Source: JAEZJZ01 sp964450265 (GTDB lineage: Bacteria > Bacillota > UBA994 > UBA5500). Taken from it: 19,765 bases of DNA. This document shows positions 1 to 8,600 of this stretch, in pieces. The notes under the pieces are model-generated. The model ran no database searches. It saw only the letters and a program-made list of their open reading frames with translations, and was not told where the DNA came from. Every line of letters begins with the position of its first letter. Within the stretch, counting starts at the first letter, position 1. The DNA lies in assembly GCA_964450265.1 (NCBI GenBank), contig CAYVCY010000025.1, positions 1 to 19,765 on the forward strand. Direction: 5' to 3'. The position numbers and the translations under genes were made by a program.

Positions 1-83
1 GCCAACCCGGCGATTACGCCCACCACTTCATCGGATATGCGCACCGTACCGCTTTCCCGGTACTCCTCGTGTATATTGCTCAC
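1..83 (-). CDS. Asp23/Gls24 family protein (YqhY-like), N-terminal fragment
   Basis: Only the first 27 or so codons are inside the window; the gene continues past base 1. It starts with GTG at 83, preceded by GAGGAGGG at a good distance. The peptide begins VSNIHEEYRESGTVRISDEV and continues with VGVIAGLA, the typical opening of Asp23/Gls24 proteins (alkaline-shock/envelope-stress family). In many Bacillota a member of this family (yqhY) lies between the spoIIIA operon (with or without accBC) and nusB, so the position right after spoIIIAH fits. It has its own sigma-A-like promoter at 120-148 and is separated from spoIIIAH by a terminator, so it is probably expressed in vegetative cells, independently of sporulation. 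Confidence 0.8.
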   Translation of the reverse strand, partial: MSNIHEEYRESGTVRISDEVVGVIAGL

Positions 84-119
84 GCTCAGCCCTCCTCACT
101 CAGTCGCGGATGCATCTAT

Positions 120-148
120 ATTATACTAAACCGGCCTGCTCATAACAA
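120..148 (-). promoter_or_regulatory. Sigma-A-type promoter of the Asp23-family gene
   Basis: On the minus strand TTGTTA (148-143) and TATAAT (125-120) are separated by exactly 17 bp, about 37 bp upstream of the GTG start at 83. The -10 box is perfect and the -35 box matches four of six consensus bases. It lies downstream of the spoIIIA terminator, so this gene need not depend on the sporulation promoter. Confidence 0.75.
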
Positions 149-185
149 TCTTTTCCGCCCAGCGCCCCGCCCAGAGTAATCGGTC

Positions 186-227
186 GCTTCCAAGAAAAAC
201 AATAACCGGGCGCGCTACCGCCCGGTT
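186..227 (-). terminator. Rho-independent terminator after spoIIIAH
   Basis: Read on the minus strand, AACCGGGCG (227-219) pairs with CGCCCGGTT (212-204) around a six-base loop, and ATTGTTTTTC follows. This is a perfect 9-bp GC-rich stem with a T-run, 28 bp after the spoIIIAH stop, and marks the end of the spoIIIA operon. Confidence 0.9.
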
Positions 228-254
228 GATCAGAATAGTGGGCCCGACACCAAC

Positions 255-788
255 CTAAACCCCTCGCTCGATCACTCTCACCCGGTCGGTCTTCACCCCT
301 AAAGAGGTAGCCACCAACTCGATCACCTGCAGGGCCTCCGCCGAAGTCAATCCTTGCGCCTTGATGATCACATTGGCCACATCCTGGTTAAGGACCAGGA
401 TCACATCATCAAAGCCCTTGCTGACCACCAGCTTTTCCACCGTCAGCTCCTTCTCCATCAGGGCGGTCAAACCCAGCCATTCATGCTGCGCTTGAGTGCG
501 CACCTCGGCACTGGTGTTGGCGTTGTTGATAATCTCCCGCAGCAGCTCCACCTGCATGCTGCGCTGCTTTTCCCGCTCTAGCCGATGCTCGGCAAAGAAG
601 TCCCGGGTGGGTTCGACGATCACCGGCGGCGACCCTGGCATCAACCCGGGCTCGCCAGGGGTCACTTTGGCTGCAGGGTTCCAAACCAGCTGTTGTTCGA
701 TGTAGTAGTTGATCAAAGTGTGGCCGCCTACCCCTAAAGCGATCAGGATCAGGATAGCTACCACGAGCGATTTGTCGCGAATGAGCAC
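255..788 (-). CDS. spoIIIAH: Stage III sporulation protein AH (channel component)
   Basis: SpoIIIAH is the mother-cell membrane protein whose extracellular domain binds forespore SpoIIQ. It resembles the YscJ/PrgK ring proteins of type III secretion. Here it is a 177-residue chain: a short basic N-terminus, one membrane helix at about residues 7-24 (SLVVAILILIALGVGG), a linker, then a helical region and a C-terminal ring-building domain ending in KGFDDVILVLN...VKTDRVRVIERG. It is somewhat shorter than the B. subtilis protein, mainly in the linker. I chose GTG at 788 because the AGAGG box at 803-799 leaves 8 nt before it; the in-frame GTG at 797 is too close to that box. It is the last gene of the operon, with a 12-nt gap after spoIIIAG. 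Confidence 0.93.
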   Translation of the reverse strand: MLIRDKSLVVAILILIALGVGGHTLINYYIEQQLVWNPAAKVTPGEPGLMPGSPPVIVEPTRDFFAEHRLEREKQRSMQVELLREIINNANTSAEVRTQAQHEWLGLTALMEKELTVEKLVVSKGFDDVILVLNQDVANVIIKAQGLTSAEALQVIELVATSLGVKTDRVRVIERGV

Positions 789-799
789 GATTACCACCT

Positions 800-1393
800 C
801 TACTTCCCTGCAATCACTTCGATACGGTGGGCGGCGATACTGAGCAAAGTCTGTACCACCCGGTTCAGCGTCAAGCGCACCCCGGCATCATCTGCCCCCT
901 GCGCCACCACGATCACGCCGGTGACCGGCGGGAGATTCTCCTGCAGCGCCACCAGTTGGTTATTTGCACCGGTAAGCAGGCTGCTGGATTGGCTTTCCTC
1001 CCTAGTCACTCGGGTGCCGCCGCTACTGTCCTTCTCCTCGGTAGTCTTCTGTGTGGTCTGCACATTCATAGCTGGGACTGCCTCCGGTGATCCCGCCAGC
1101 GTCAGCATCACGCTCACTTCGCCTACCCCCGAAATGGCTGCCAGCGTCTTCTCCAGCTGCCGTTCCAAGGCCAGGCGATAATCGTTGATCGCTCCTATCT
1201 CCCCGCCCTGGGGCAGATTCTGGCTGACAGATATCGCGTCCGGAAGCGGCTGTGACAAACCGTGAGTGGGCCAGAGCAGCTGCAGAGCCAACAGTGCCAC
1301 CACTCCCACCAGGGCGACCAGCAGCATGCGATTCTTGCCTAACCGCTCCCAAACTCCAGCCAACACTGCCTGCTGCGAACTATTCTTGGACAT
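800..1393 (-). CDS. spoIIIAG: Stage III sporulation protein AG (channel ring protein)
   Basis: SpoIIIAG forms a large ring in the space between mother cell and forespore as part of the SpoIIIA-SpoIIQ complex. This 197-residue protein has a short cytoplasmic N-terminus, one membrane helix at about 26-42 (LLVALVGVVALLALQLL), and a ring-building domain from about 75 to the end: the segment around LEKTLAAISGVGEVSVMLTL and the C-terminal VTGVIVVAQGADDAGVRLTL are typical. Between them is the Ser/Thr/Glu-rich insertion characteristic of SpoIIIAG. Start ATG at 1393 is preceded by GGGGGGAG. It is tightly packed with spoIIIAF (11 nt) and spoIIIAH. Confidence 0.95.
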   Translation of the reverse strand: MSKNSSQQAVLAGVWERLGKNRMLLVALVGVVALLALQLLWPTHGLSQPLPDAISVSQNLPQGGEIGAINDYRLALERQLEKTLAAISGVGEVSVMLTLAGSPEAVPAMNVQTTQKTTEEKDSSGGTRVTREESQSSSLLTGANNQLVALQENLPPVTGVIVVAQGADDAGVRLTLNRVVQTLLSIAAHRIEVIAGK

Positions 1394-1404
1394 TTGTCTC
1401 CCCC

Positions 1405-2013
1405 CTATTTGATGGTCACGGAAACCTGTTCCGGATCCAAACCGAAATGGTTGGCCAAAACGCTCTGTATGGCAGCTGCCTCGGCGGCAGTATCTGACGC
1501 AGACCCAGGGTGCAATTCCACTTCTGCTTCGCCCACCTGTATCGGCCGCAGCGCTGTCACCGCTTGTACCAGGCCCTGTCCACGACTAAGCTGCACCCGG
1601 ATAGCGAGGATGCGGCCGAAATCCTCGGCCTGGCGCTGTTCCACCAAATCCACTTGGCAACTCTGCAGCATCGCCTCTCCTGACCGCTCGGCCAGGTGCT
1701 TCACCTGTTCGGTCAACGCCTGCCGATAGCTCATGAGCAGCGTCTGCTCGTTTTGCTCTTGCCAGACTTGCCCTTTCAGCTGCAACTCCTCCCAAGCGAC
1801 GGTCGTCGTCGCCTGACTGAGCACCACCCCGAAGTCCAATTGGCCCCGGGACAGCTGCACCAGCGGCGTGACCAACACCAAGACCATGATCAGGCCGACC
1901 GCCAGCTGCGCATAGCGACGAATATTGCCCTCCGGCAGGATCATCTGCAAGAACGTACCCAGCAGCATCACCACGATCACATTTTGGACAAATTGTCTCA
2001 GCGCGGCAATCAA
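1405..2013 (-). CDS. spoIIIAF: Stage III sporulation protein AF
   Basis: 202 residues. Two membrane helices near the N-terminus (about 12-28, VIVVMLLGTFLQMILP, and 34-51, QLAVGLIMVLVLVTPLV) are followed by a soluble domain with a ring-building-motif-like C-terminus (QVGEAEVELHP ... NHFGLDPEQVSVTI). This is the SpoIIIAF layout. It begins with TTG at 2013, preceded by a long purine run (GAGGGGGGAAGGGA), and follows spoIIIAE after 15 nt. The C-terminal phrase about a Pro-Glu-Gln-Val-Ser-Val strand recurs in SpoIIIAG/AH-type domains, consistent with a structural role in the channel base. Confidence 0.93.
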   Translation of the reverse strand: MIAALRQFVQNVIVVMLLGTFLQMILPEGNIRRYAQLAVGLIMVLVLVTPLVQLSRGQLDFGVVLSQATTTVAWEELQLKGQVWQEQNEQTLLMSYRQALTEQVKHLAERSGEAMLQSCQVDLVEQRQAEDFGRILAIRVQLSRGQGLVQAVTALRPIQVGEAEVELHPGSASDTAAEAAAIQSVLANHFGLDPEQVSVTIK

Positions 2014-2028
2014 TCCCTTCCCCCCTCG

Positions 2029-3210
2029 TCAACGCAGCATCAGGGCACTATTGCTGGTGCTGACCACCACTGTAATCACCATGAACAGCAGCACCCCCAC
2101 TAGCGCCAACGCACCAAAGAAATAAGTGAAGACTCCAGAGATATCATTGAGAGCATTGGCTATTCGCCCACCGCCGATCGGTTGTACCAGAGCAGCCGCC
2201 ACCCGGTAGATGATCAACATGCAAATCAGCTTCACCGCCGGCAAAGCGCAATAGAGCAACACTCCCACAGAGCCGATGAAACCGAGGGAATTGCTGATTA
2301 GGGCTGAACAACCGGCTATGGTCTCGTATCCATCTGCCAGCAAGCTGCCCACCACCGGGAGAAATGCCTTCACAGCAAACTTGCCTGCCCGAAAGGCTAC
2401 CCCGTCAGCCACCGCCCCCAGTGTGGATTGGGCGATATTGAAGCCGACGAAAACCATGAACAGCAGACCCATCAAACCGGCACCCACATTTTGCAGCAGC
2501 TTGGCCAGATGAGAAACCTTGATGGTGTCGGACAGATTGTTGACCAGGATGAGCACGCCGGCGAAGAAGAGCAGCGGCACCGCCACGTTGCCGATCAAGG
2601 TGGTGATGCCGGTCAAGACCACCAGCAGCATCGGGCTGAACAGAGCGGCAGAACTGACATTGCCGATTGCTAACAGGACGGTCAACAGCAGCGGATAAAG
2701 GGCCTGTACGAAACTGACCATGGTGCTGAGGGCTTCCCTGGTCACCGAGAGGGCTAGACCAAAGCTCTGCAATGCAAAACCCATGATCACCAAGAAACAG
2801 ATCAAGTAAGCGATGGTAGCCACCTTCCCGTCCACCGCTTCATGCAGATGCTGCAGCAACACGCACAGTAGTGACAACACCAAGACCCGAAGCAGCAGCG
2901 TCCATTGCCCAGCCAACTCTCGCCAGGCCATCTTCAGTACCGTGTTCAAGAGCTCCCCGGCAGACAGGCCATCCTGTTGACGCAGGGACTGCACCAACCC
3001 CCTAAGGCTCAGTTCAGGCAGATAATCGGCATATTCGGCGGACAGCTGATCCAGGAACGGCTGCAACTCCGAAGTGTCCAGATCGCTCAGTTGCTGTTCT
3101 AGCACCTGATCGATCATCTCCCCGCTGTCCTGCTCTGGCGAGACGGATGCTGCAGGCGAAGTGAACAGAAGCATCACCAGCAAGAGACAAATCAGCGTTT
3201 TCTGCAGCAT
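2029..3210 (-). CDS. spoIIIAE: Stage III sporulation protein AE (polytopic membrane channel protein)
   Basis: SpoIIIAE is the large polytopic membrane protein of the channel. This 393-residue chain carries an N-terminal signal-like helix (LICLLLVMLLFTSPAAS), an acidic extracellular stretch to about residue 95, then roughly seven membrane helices, with the family-like segment KVSHLAKLLQNVGAGLMGLL near the middle and further on ISNSLGFIGSVGVLLYCALP. I place the start at ATG 3210 because AAGGGGTG sits 6-7 nt upstream; a GTG at 3219 in frame would be too close to that box. The 76-nt gap to spoIIIAD contains nothing I can name. Confidence 0.94.
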   Translation of the reverse strand: MLQKTLICLLLVMLLFTSPAASVSPEQDSGEMIDQVLEQQLSDLDTSELQPFLDQLSAEYADYLPELSLRGLVQSLRQQDGLSAGELLNTVLKMAWRELAGQWTLLLRVLVLSLLCVLLQHLHEAVDGKVATIAYLICFLVIMGFALQSFGLALSVTREALSTMVSFVQALYPLLLTVLLAIGNVSSAALFSPMLLVVLTGITTLIGNVAVPLLFFAGVLILVNNLSDTIKVSHLAKLLQNVGAGLMGLLFMVFVGFNIAQSTLGAVADGVAFRAGKFAVKAFLPVVGSLLADGYETIAGCSALISNSLGFIGSVGVLLYCALPAVKLICMLIIYRVAAALVQPIGGGRIANALNDISGVFTYFFGALALVGVLLFMVITVVVSTSNSALMLR

Positions 3211-3286
3211 AGATCCCACCCCTTATCTCAAAATGCTTTGCAGCCAATGCCTGGCGCGACCATGACAAGGCATTCCGGAGCATGTT

Positions 3287-3673
3287 CTAAGGCAGCAGCC
3301 CCAGTACGGTGTCTAGAATCACCAACACGATGGGCACAGCCAGCACCATGATGATCACCTTGCCGGCCAGCTCCACCTTGCCGGCGATAGCGCTTTCGTT
3401 GGCATCTCGACAGATCTGCGCCCCGAATTCGGTGACGTAGGCTACTCCCACGATCTTCAGCAACATGCCTAATTGCAACGAGCCGAGTTCTACCCGGTTG
3501 GCGATGGAATTCATGGTATTCACCACCATGACAATTTTGGGCAAGGCCGACAAGAAGATCAAAGTACCAACCAGGATGGACAGGATCAAAGCAAACTCTG
3601 GGCGGCTTTGCCGCAGCACGATCAACAACACCGTGGCGGTGATGGCTACACCGACGATCGGTATGATCTCCAT
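3287..3673 (-). CDS. spoIIIAD: Stage III sporulation protein AD
   Basis: A 128-residue membrane protein with three to four hydrophobic helices. The segment TEFGAQICRDANESAIAGKVELAGK is the conserved hallmark of SpoIIIAD, which is related to SpoIIIAC but longer. It starts with ATG at 3673, two bases after the spoIIIAC stop, so the pair is probably translationally coupled. It is thought to sit in the mother-cell membrane part of the SpoIIIA complex. Confidence 0.95.
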   Translation of the reverse strand: MEIIPIVGVAITATVLLIVLRQSRPEFALILSILVGTLIFLSALPKIVMVVNTMNSIANRVELGSLQLGMLLKIVGVAYVTEFGAQICRDANESAIAGKVELAGKVIIMVLAVPIVLVILDTVLGLLP

Positions 3674-3675
3674 GG

Positions 3676-3876
3676 TCAGAACAGAAATAAGGTGCGGATG
3701 GTGTCAAATAGTTCGCTCACCCAGCGGATGACTGTAAACATGATGATGATCACTCCCAGCAACGTCAACACCTGCGCGTATTCCTCGCGACCAGACTTGT
3801 CCAGAATCTTGTGCAAAATAGCCACCACAAAACCGAAGACCGCAACCTGCAAGATTACTGTATAGTTGATGCCCAT
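3676..3876 (-). CDS. spoIIIAC: Stage III sporulation protein AC
   Basis: A 66-residue protein with two membrane helices. MGINYTVILQ at the start, the internal KSGREEYAQVLTLLG and the end FDTIRTLFLF match the SpoIIIAC pattern in full. ATG at 3876 is preceded by AGGAGGGACGGGT, whereas an upstream in-frame start at 3897 has no ribosome binding site and adds residues absent from the family. It is separated from spoIIIAB by an unusually long 157-nt gap that contains hairpins. Confidence 0.94.
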   Translation of the reverse strand: MGINYTVILQVAVFGFVVAILHKILDKSGREEYAQVLTLLGVIIIMFTVIRWVSELFDTIRTLFLF

Positions 3877-4033
3877 ACCCGTCCCTCCTACATACAAAGG
3901 CTACTGCCCGGAGGCAGTCTGTCTATAAAAGCGTCAAGCCTAAGGCCAGATTGACGCACCGCTGGTCGTTCCTGAAATTACTTGGACTCATCCTGGCCAC
4001 CAGATGGTGGTCTTAGGTTTACGCCGTACGAGC
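3877..4033. other. Structured non-coding gap inside the spoIIIA operon (spoIIIAB-spoIIIAC)
   Basis: The other spoIIIA junctions are overlaps or gaps of at most 76 nt, but these 157 nt hold no reading frame I can defend. Three inverted repeats are present: CTGCC/GGCAG at 3904-3917, GCGTCAA/TTGACGC at 3931-3957, and CCACC/GGTGG near 4000-4013. The T-run expected of a terminator is absent. It could be a processing site, attenuator or internal promoter region; function is unknown. Confidence 0.55.
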
Positions 4034-4561
4034 TTAGATTAGGACGATCACTAAAAGAATTCCGGATAGTACTCCCAGATAGCGCCACATGCGCTCGTTG
4101 CTCGAGCGGGCATCCTCTGCCTGGGCTTCCGCCCGCGCCAGCTGCTGAACTGCCAGCAACAGATGCCGTTCCTGATCCTGTCGATCAGAGAGTCCCAACA
4201 CGCTACCCAGCTGCTCGATGATCGCCAGGTCAGAGGTCAGCAACGCTGAGTCGGGAGTCAGCTGATCCAGCCCTTGCCGCCAGGCTTCGGCGGCCGTAGT
4301 GCCGGGGGTCTTAAGGGCCGTGCTGGCGGCTTGGAACAGCCGGGACACCGGAGGGGAGCTGCTGGCGGCCAAACGCGCAAACGCCTCCGGCAAAGGAGTA
4401 GCCCCATAGGCAATTTCGGTGGCCAGCCCCTGCAGCAAAGATTGCAGGGTGCGCAGTCTGCGCGGGCGATCCCGGTATCCCCGGGCTACGCCGAAGCCCA
4501 CTCGGCTGGTGGCAAAGACCACCAAGGCGCCGGCGAACAGCTTAAGTGGCCACACTGACAC
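4034..4561 (-). CDS. spoIIIAB: Stage III sporulation protein AB
   Basis: SpoIIIAB resembles the GspF/PilC platform proteins of type II secretion and is thought to work with the SpoIIIAA ATPase. The 175-residue chain has one membrane helix at about 8-24, a cytoplasmic all-alpha core with the pattern RPRRLRTLQSLLQGLATEIAYGATPLPEAF, and a C-terminal helix (YLGVLSGILLVIVLI). Start GTG at 4561 is preceded by AGGAGGGG at 6-7 nt and overlaps the end of spoIIIAA by 20 nt, which indicates translational coupling of the ATPase and its platform. Confidence 0.95.
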   Translation of the reverse strand: MSVWPLKLFAGALVVFATSRVGFGVARGYRDRPRRLRTLQSLLQGLATEIAYGATPLPEAFARLAASSSPPVSRLFQAASTALKTPGTTAAEAWRQGLDQLTPDSALLTSDLAIIEQLGSVLGLSDRQDQERHLLLAVQQLARAEAQAEDARSSNERMWRYLGVLSGILLVIVLI

Positions 4562-5510
4562 TGCTTTCCCCTCCTATCCGGTCCAAGACAGCCTCGACGG
4601 TTCCAGGCCCCAAACGGGCACTGAGCAAGATATAGCGGGCAAAGGACCGGCTAGCCAGCAGCTGCTTGAATACCGGCCGCTGCCCAAGCTCAGCCAAGCC
4701 GCTGGCATGGGCGCTGCTGATCACGGCCACCCCACTGTGCAGCGCCTCCATCACCGCCGCTGCATCCTCCGGCCGACCGATCTCGTCGGTGACCAACACC
4801 TCCGGAGAGAGGGCGCGCAGCGCCATCACCATCCCCTCTGCCTTGGGGCAAGCATCCAGCACGTCACAACGGGGACCGAGCTCCAGGGTAGGTACCCCCT
4901 GATAGCAGGCGGCTATTTCCGACCGCTCGTCGACCACGACTACCTTCATCCCTCGCGCCACTCCGTAGAGCCCCAGGCTGAAGCTACGCGCCAAGTCTCT
5001 GAGCAGGGTGGTCTTGCCGGCCTGCGGCGGAGAGACCAACAATACGCTGTGCGGAGTGCCGTCAGACCTGAGCAGCTTGGGCAGCAAGGGCTTCGCACAA
5101 CCGATCACCTGCTTAGCCAAGCGCAGATTGAAGCCGGTGATGTACTTGAGGCTTTTCACCCGCCCTTTATCCAGCACCGCCCGACCACAAAGCCCTACCC
5201 GATGCCCACCTGGGATGGTCACATAGCCAGAACGCAGCTCTTCCTCGAGTGCGTAGAGGGAGCTCTGACTGATGGTGGCCAACAGGTGGCGAATAGCGCT
5301 CTGATCCGCCACTAGCGGCTGCTCGGTAGCTGCCACAAAGCCGCGAGCAGACAGCCATAGCTCTCTTTGGGAGCTGTAAGCCAAGACCGGTTGCCCTTGC
5401 CTGATGCGGATCTCCTGCAGGCCAGCCAGCACCGTAGCCTCGCTGGCCAACAGCGCAGGTTGCCATTCTTTAGGCAAGACAGCGCAGACTTGCTGCAGAT
5501 AGCTGGACAT
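4542..5510 (-). CDS. spoIIIAA: Stage III sporulation protein AA (secretion-type ATPase)
   Basis: Predicted cytoplasmic ATPase of the mother-cell/forespore channel, related to type II/IV secretion ATPases. 322 residues from ATG 5510 (preceded by GGGGGGAG). Visible motifs: family segment GGHRVGLCGRAV at about 101-112, Walker A SPPQAGKTT at 160-168 with Lys166, VVVVDERSEIA at about 190-200, and the Walker B-like EVLVTDEIGRPED at about 237-249. An in-frame GTG at 5549 would add 13 residues but lies in the promoter region and has no ribosome binding site. It is the first gene of the operon. Confidence 0.96.
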   Translation of the reverse strand: MSSYLQQVCAVLPKEWQPALLASEATVLAGLQEIRIRQGQPVLAYSSQRELWLSARGFVAATEQPLVADQSAIRHLLATISQSSLYALEEELRSGYVTIPGGHRVGLCGRAVLDKGRVKSLKYITGFNLRLAKQVIGCAKPLLPKLLRSDGTPHSVLLVSPPQAGKTTLLRDLARSFSLGLYGVARGMKVVVVDERSEIAACYQGVPTLELGPRCDVLDACPKAEGMVMALRALSPEVLVTDEIGRPEDAAAVMEALHSGVAVISSAHASGLAELGQRPVFKQLLASRSFARYILLSARLGPGTVEAVLDRIGGESSVSVAT

Positions 5511-5530
5511 AATTCTCCCCCCTGTTGATA

Positions 5531-5561
5531 ATCCATATGGCCTGTCCACGGGCTTTATGAC
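5531..5561 (-). promoter_or_regulatory. Sigma-E-like promoter of the spoIIIA operon
   Basis: On the minus strand GTCATAAA (5561-5554), 14 bp, then CATATGGAT (5539-5531), 20 bp upstream of the spoIIIAA ATG. This fits the sigma-E pattern (a TCATA-like -35, 14-15 bp, a CATAnnnT -10). The operon is sigma-E dependent in B. subtilis. The sequence fit is mine; no start site is known here. Confidence 0.55.
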
Positions 5562-5663
5562 AGGAATTAGACAAGCCGTTATTGTTGCCAGGGCAAAGGA
5601 GAAGCGAGCAGATGTGCAGAAAGGGGAAGTGAACGAATTCTCTGCGCGAGGGGAGGGACGGAT

Positions 5664-8600
5664 GTGAAGGATAGGAAGACAGCCGGCTGGCGGTGCCTGG
5701 CGGCGGTGTGGCTGTGCGCCATCCTGCTCTGCTCTGCCGCGACTGACACGTGGGGACAGTCCCCCCGTGTCGCCGCCGCCGATGTAGAGGGCGCGCTGCT
5801 GATCAAGGGAGAGCCGACGTCGCCAGGCCAGGCGTCAATCGTGGCCCTGATGCTGGCCGGCACCGCTTCCCAAGGGGAAGACGAGACCCATGCTGCCCAC
5901 ATTGCCGAACACATGGTCTTCCAGAACCGGGTAGAAAGCGCTCCTTCGCTGGCCGAGCGGGTGGCGGATTGGGGCGGCATGCTGAACGGACACACCGGAC
6001 TGGAGCATACGGCGTTTGAGATCACCGTGCCCAAGGAGCACGCCCTGGAAGCTTTGTCGGAGCTGACGGCAGCTCTGTTCGCCTTTGAATATGACCCAGA
6101 GGTGTATCAACGGGAATTGGAGGGCTATCTGCGGGTGGAGTTGCACTCGATGACCACCCGCTATCCGACCGCTTTGCACAACGCGTGGCGGCAGCACTTC
6201 TTTCAAGGAAGCGTCTTTGCCGAAGACATCTTCGGCGTGGACATCACCCAGGTGCCGCAAAGCACCGTAGCGGATTGGCATCGGCGGGAGTATGGAGCTA
6301 ATCGGCTGGTGTTGGCGGTGAACAGTGAGGCCGGCTGGGAGGACATCGTGAAGGCGGCTTCCTCTGCCTTGCGGGGGGCGCCTCAAGCGCCGCCCCCCGC
6401 TTCCTACCAGGATGCTCGCCTCTCCCCTCCGCCGATGGCAGCCGCAAACATCGTTGGCGCTCCTGAAGGGCTGGTCACGCTGGGATTGTGCGTGGATGGA
6501 GTAGACCGGGAGGATCAGGCAGACCTGCTGCTGTTGCTGGAACTGGTCAAGCGGCAGATGCGATGGGGTGGAAGCATCATGCAACTGCGGGCGCTGCCGG
6601 AACTCTGCCTTACCGCCTGGCAAGGGGGAACCGCCTATCTGCAGCTAGCCTGGCGTCCCACCGGCCTCCGTCCCCAAGAACCGAATCCGGAAGCTGCCCA
6701 GATGGGACAACTAAAAGAAGTGGTGGATCAATTCGCTGCCGGGGACATCGGCCCGGGCCACCTACGCATATTGCGTGACGACGAAGACTCCGCCCAAGTG
6801 ACGAGCGGAGTGCTGCAGGAAGCCTGGGCATTGGCAAGTGACCATTTACCCGCCCACATCCAGGGCGAGATCGACTACCTGCAAGGGATGGATCCGGAGG
6901 TGTTATTGCTGCGCTTGCAGAAGGTGGCAATGAAGTATCTTCCACGTGCCCAGCTGACTACGCTGCAGGTCGGCGGACCTGCGCCGATACGTTGGGCAGG
7001 GGCACTGGTGATACCGGCGGCACTGCTGCTCTTCCTGGCGGTATCGGCGTTGCTCGTCAGGGCAATAGCGCGGCGCAATCACCAGCTATATGTGTTCCTG
7101 ATGCTGGTCGTGGTCACAGTCAAGTCTGCTTTCAGGCCGGGGCGAAGCGCCGGATCCGAAGACAACCGCAGCATGGAGAGCCTGCGGAGGTTACTAGCAG
7201 CCATTCTGCTCTTCGTCCTCGCCTTCCATCTGTCAGAACTGCTGGTGCAAATCTGTCTGCAGCTTGGTCAACCGGAGCTGCTGTTCATTCTGGCCAGCAC
7301 CGCCTTAGCTATTCTGCTGGTCTTCTACGGAGGATACATGCTGCTGTCCGTCTTTCTTTGGTCGAAGGACCAGCAGCTGTTGCTGACATTGCCACTATCG
7401 TCGGCGCAGATCGTCTTGGCCCGCCTGCTGGTAGTCGCCCTGTCCCAATATCCGCTGGCGTTGCTGTTCCTGTTTCCGCCGGTGCTGAAGTACAGTGCCT
7501 ACATGCGCGGACAGTGGGGCGTCTGGCTGGCCGCCATCGCCGTCGCCATGCTGCTGCCCATCTTCACCCTCACACTGGTGGCCTTACCTATCGTAGCCGC
7601 CATGCGCCACATCACCCCCAGACTGCGGGACCGGTTGACGTTGCTCTGGTCGGTGTTGATGGCCTTGGCCACCATTTCACTTCGGGTGCAGGGCGGGCTG
7701 AGGACAGACCAGTCCGGCATGCATAGCCTGATCATGCGCTGGCTGCAACTGCGGCAAATTGATCTGACCAATACCATCGGCCGCATCTTTCCCCCGGCGA
7801 TTTGGGCGGGCCGGGCCATGGCCTCACCCGGCGCAAGCGAAGGCTTGACCAGCTTAGGGCTGCTCATTCTGGCTTCTGCCGTCTGTCTGTGGCTGCTATA
7901 CCATCTATCACTACGGTGCTATCTGGGGGGTGCAGAGGGAGAGAACAAGTCGCGACAGCGGCGGCCGGCGGCTGCCGGTAGCTTCTGGAAGGCAGGCACG
8001 CCCCGGCGAGCGCTATTTCTACGGGAATGGCGCACCTTCTGGCGCACCCCGGCACTGCTGGCCATCACCTTGCCTAACATCTTTGTGCCGCTGGTGGCCT
8101 TTTATCCTCTGTTGCGAATCGGGTTCAGGGAAATGGGGCTGGTAGGGATAGCCGTGTGGCTGCGGGGAGACTCCGGGCAATCGCTGCTACCCGCGCTCTT
8201 GGCTGGCGCCGCCGCCATGCTGGTAGCCCTCAACTCACGCCTGGCGTCGATCAGCATCTCCCGCGAAGGGTCACAGCTCTACTTCTCCAAACTGATTCCG
8301 CTGGATTACGCCGACCAACTCAGAGCCAAACTGCTCCATGTGCTGGCCATAAACGGCCTTTGCCTGACACCGCTGCTGGTGGCAGCCTTCATCTGGTTGC
8401 GACTCGGTCTGCTCAGTTCACTGCTCGCCCTGCTGGCCGCAGCACTGGGCCTCTTGGTCTCCTCCTTGATCTGCATTCGTCACGACCTGAGCGCACCCCG
8501 CCTAGACTGGGACAATCCACAGGCACTGCTTCGCGGCAGCAGCAACCTGGGCTCTGTACTGAGCATGTTGCTGGCCCTGGCAATCACCGTTTGGCTGACC

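Noticed and set aside
120..158. A fifth GCAGG-type site before the Asp23-family gene
   Set aside because: A GCAGG is present, but the second block 18 bp on is GATGC, and a good sigma-A promoter already explains the region.
4419..5315. A 298-codon plus-strand open frame over spoIIIAA/spoIIIAB
   Set aside because: It lies antisense to two well-recognised genes, has no ribosome binding site and its translation shows no domain; it reflects the GC-rich codon pattern of the real strand.
5835..6623. A 262-codon minus-strand open frame opposite the M16 domain
   Set aside because: Antisense shadow; the plus strand encodes an intact M16 active site here.
6992..7726. A 244-codon plus-strand open frame inside the M16-permease gene
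   Set aside because: Shifted frame of a strongly supported coding region; composition is Ala/Gly/Arg-rich and lacks the membrane pattern seen in the real frame.
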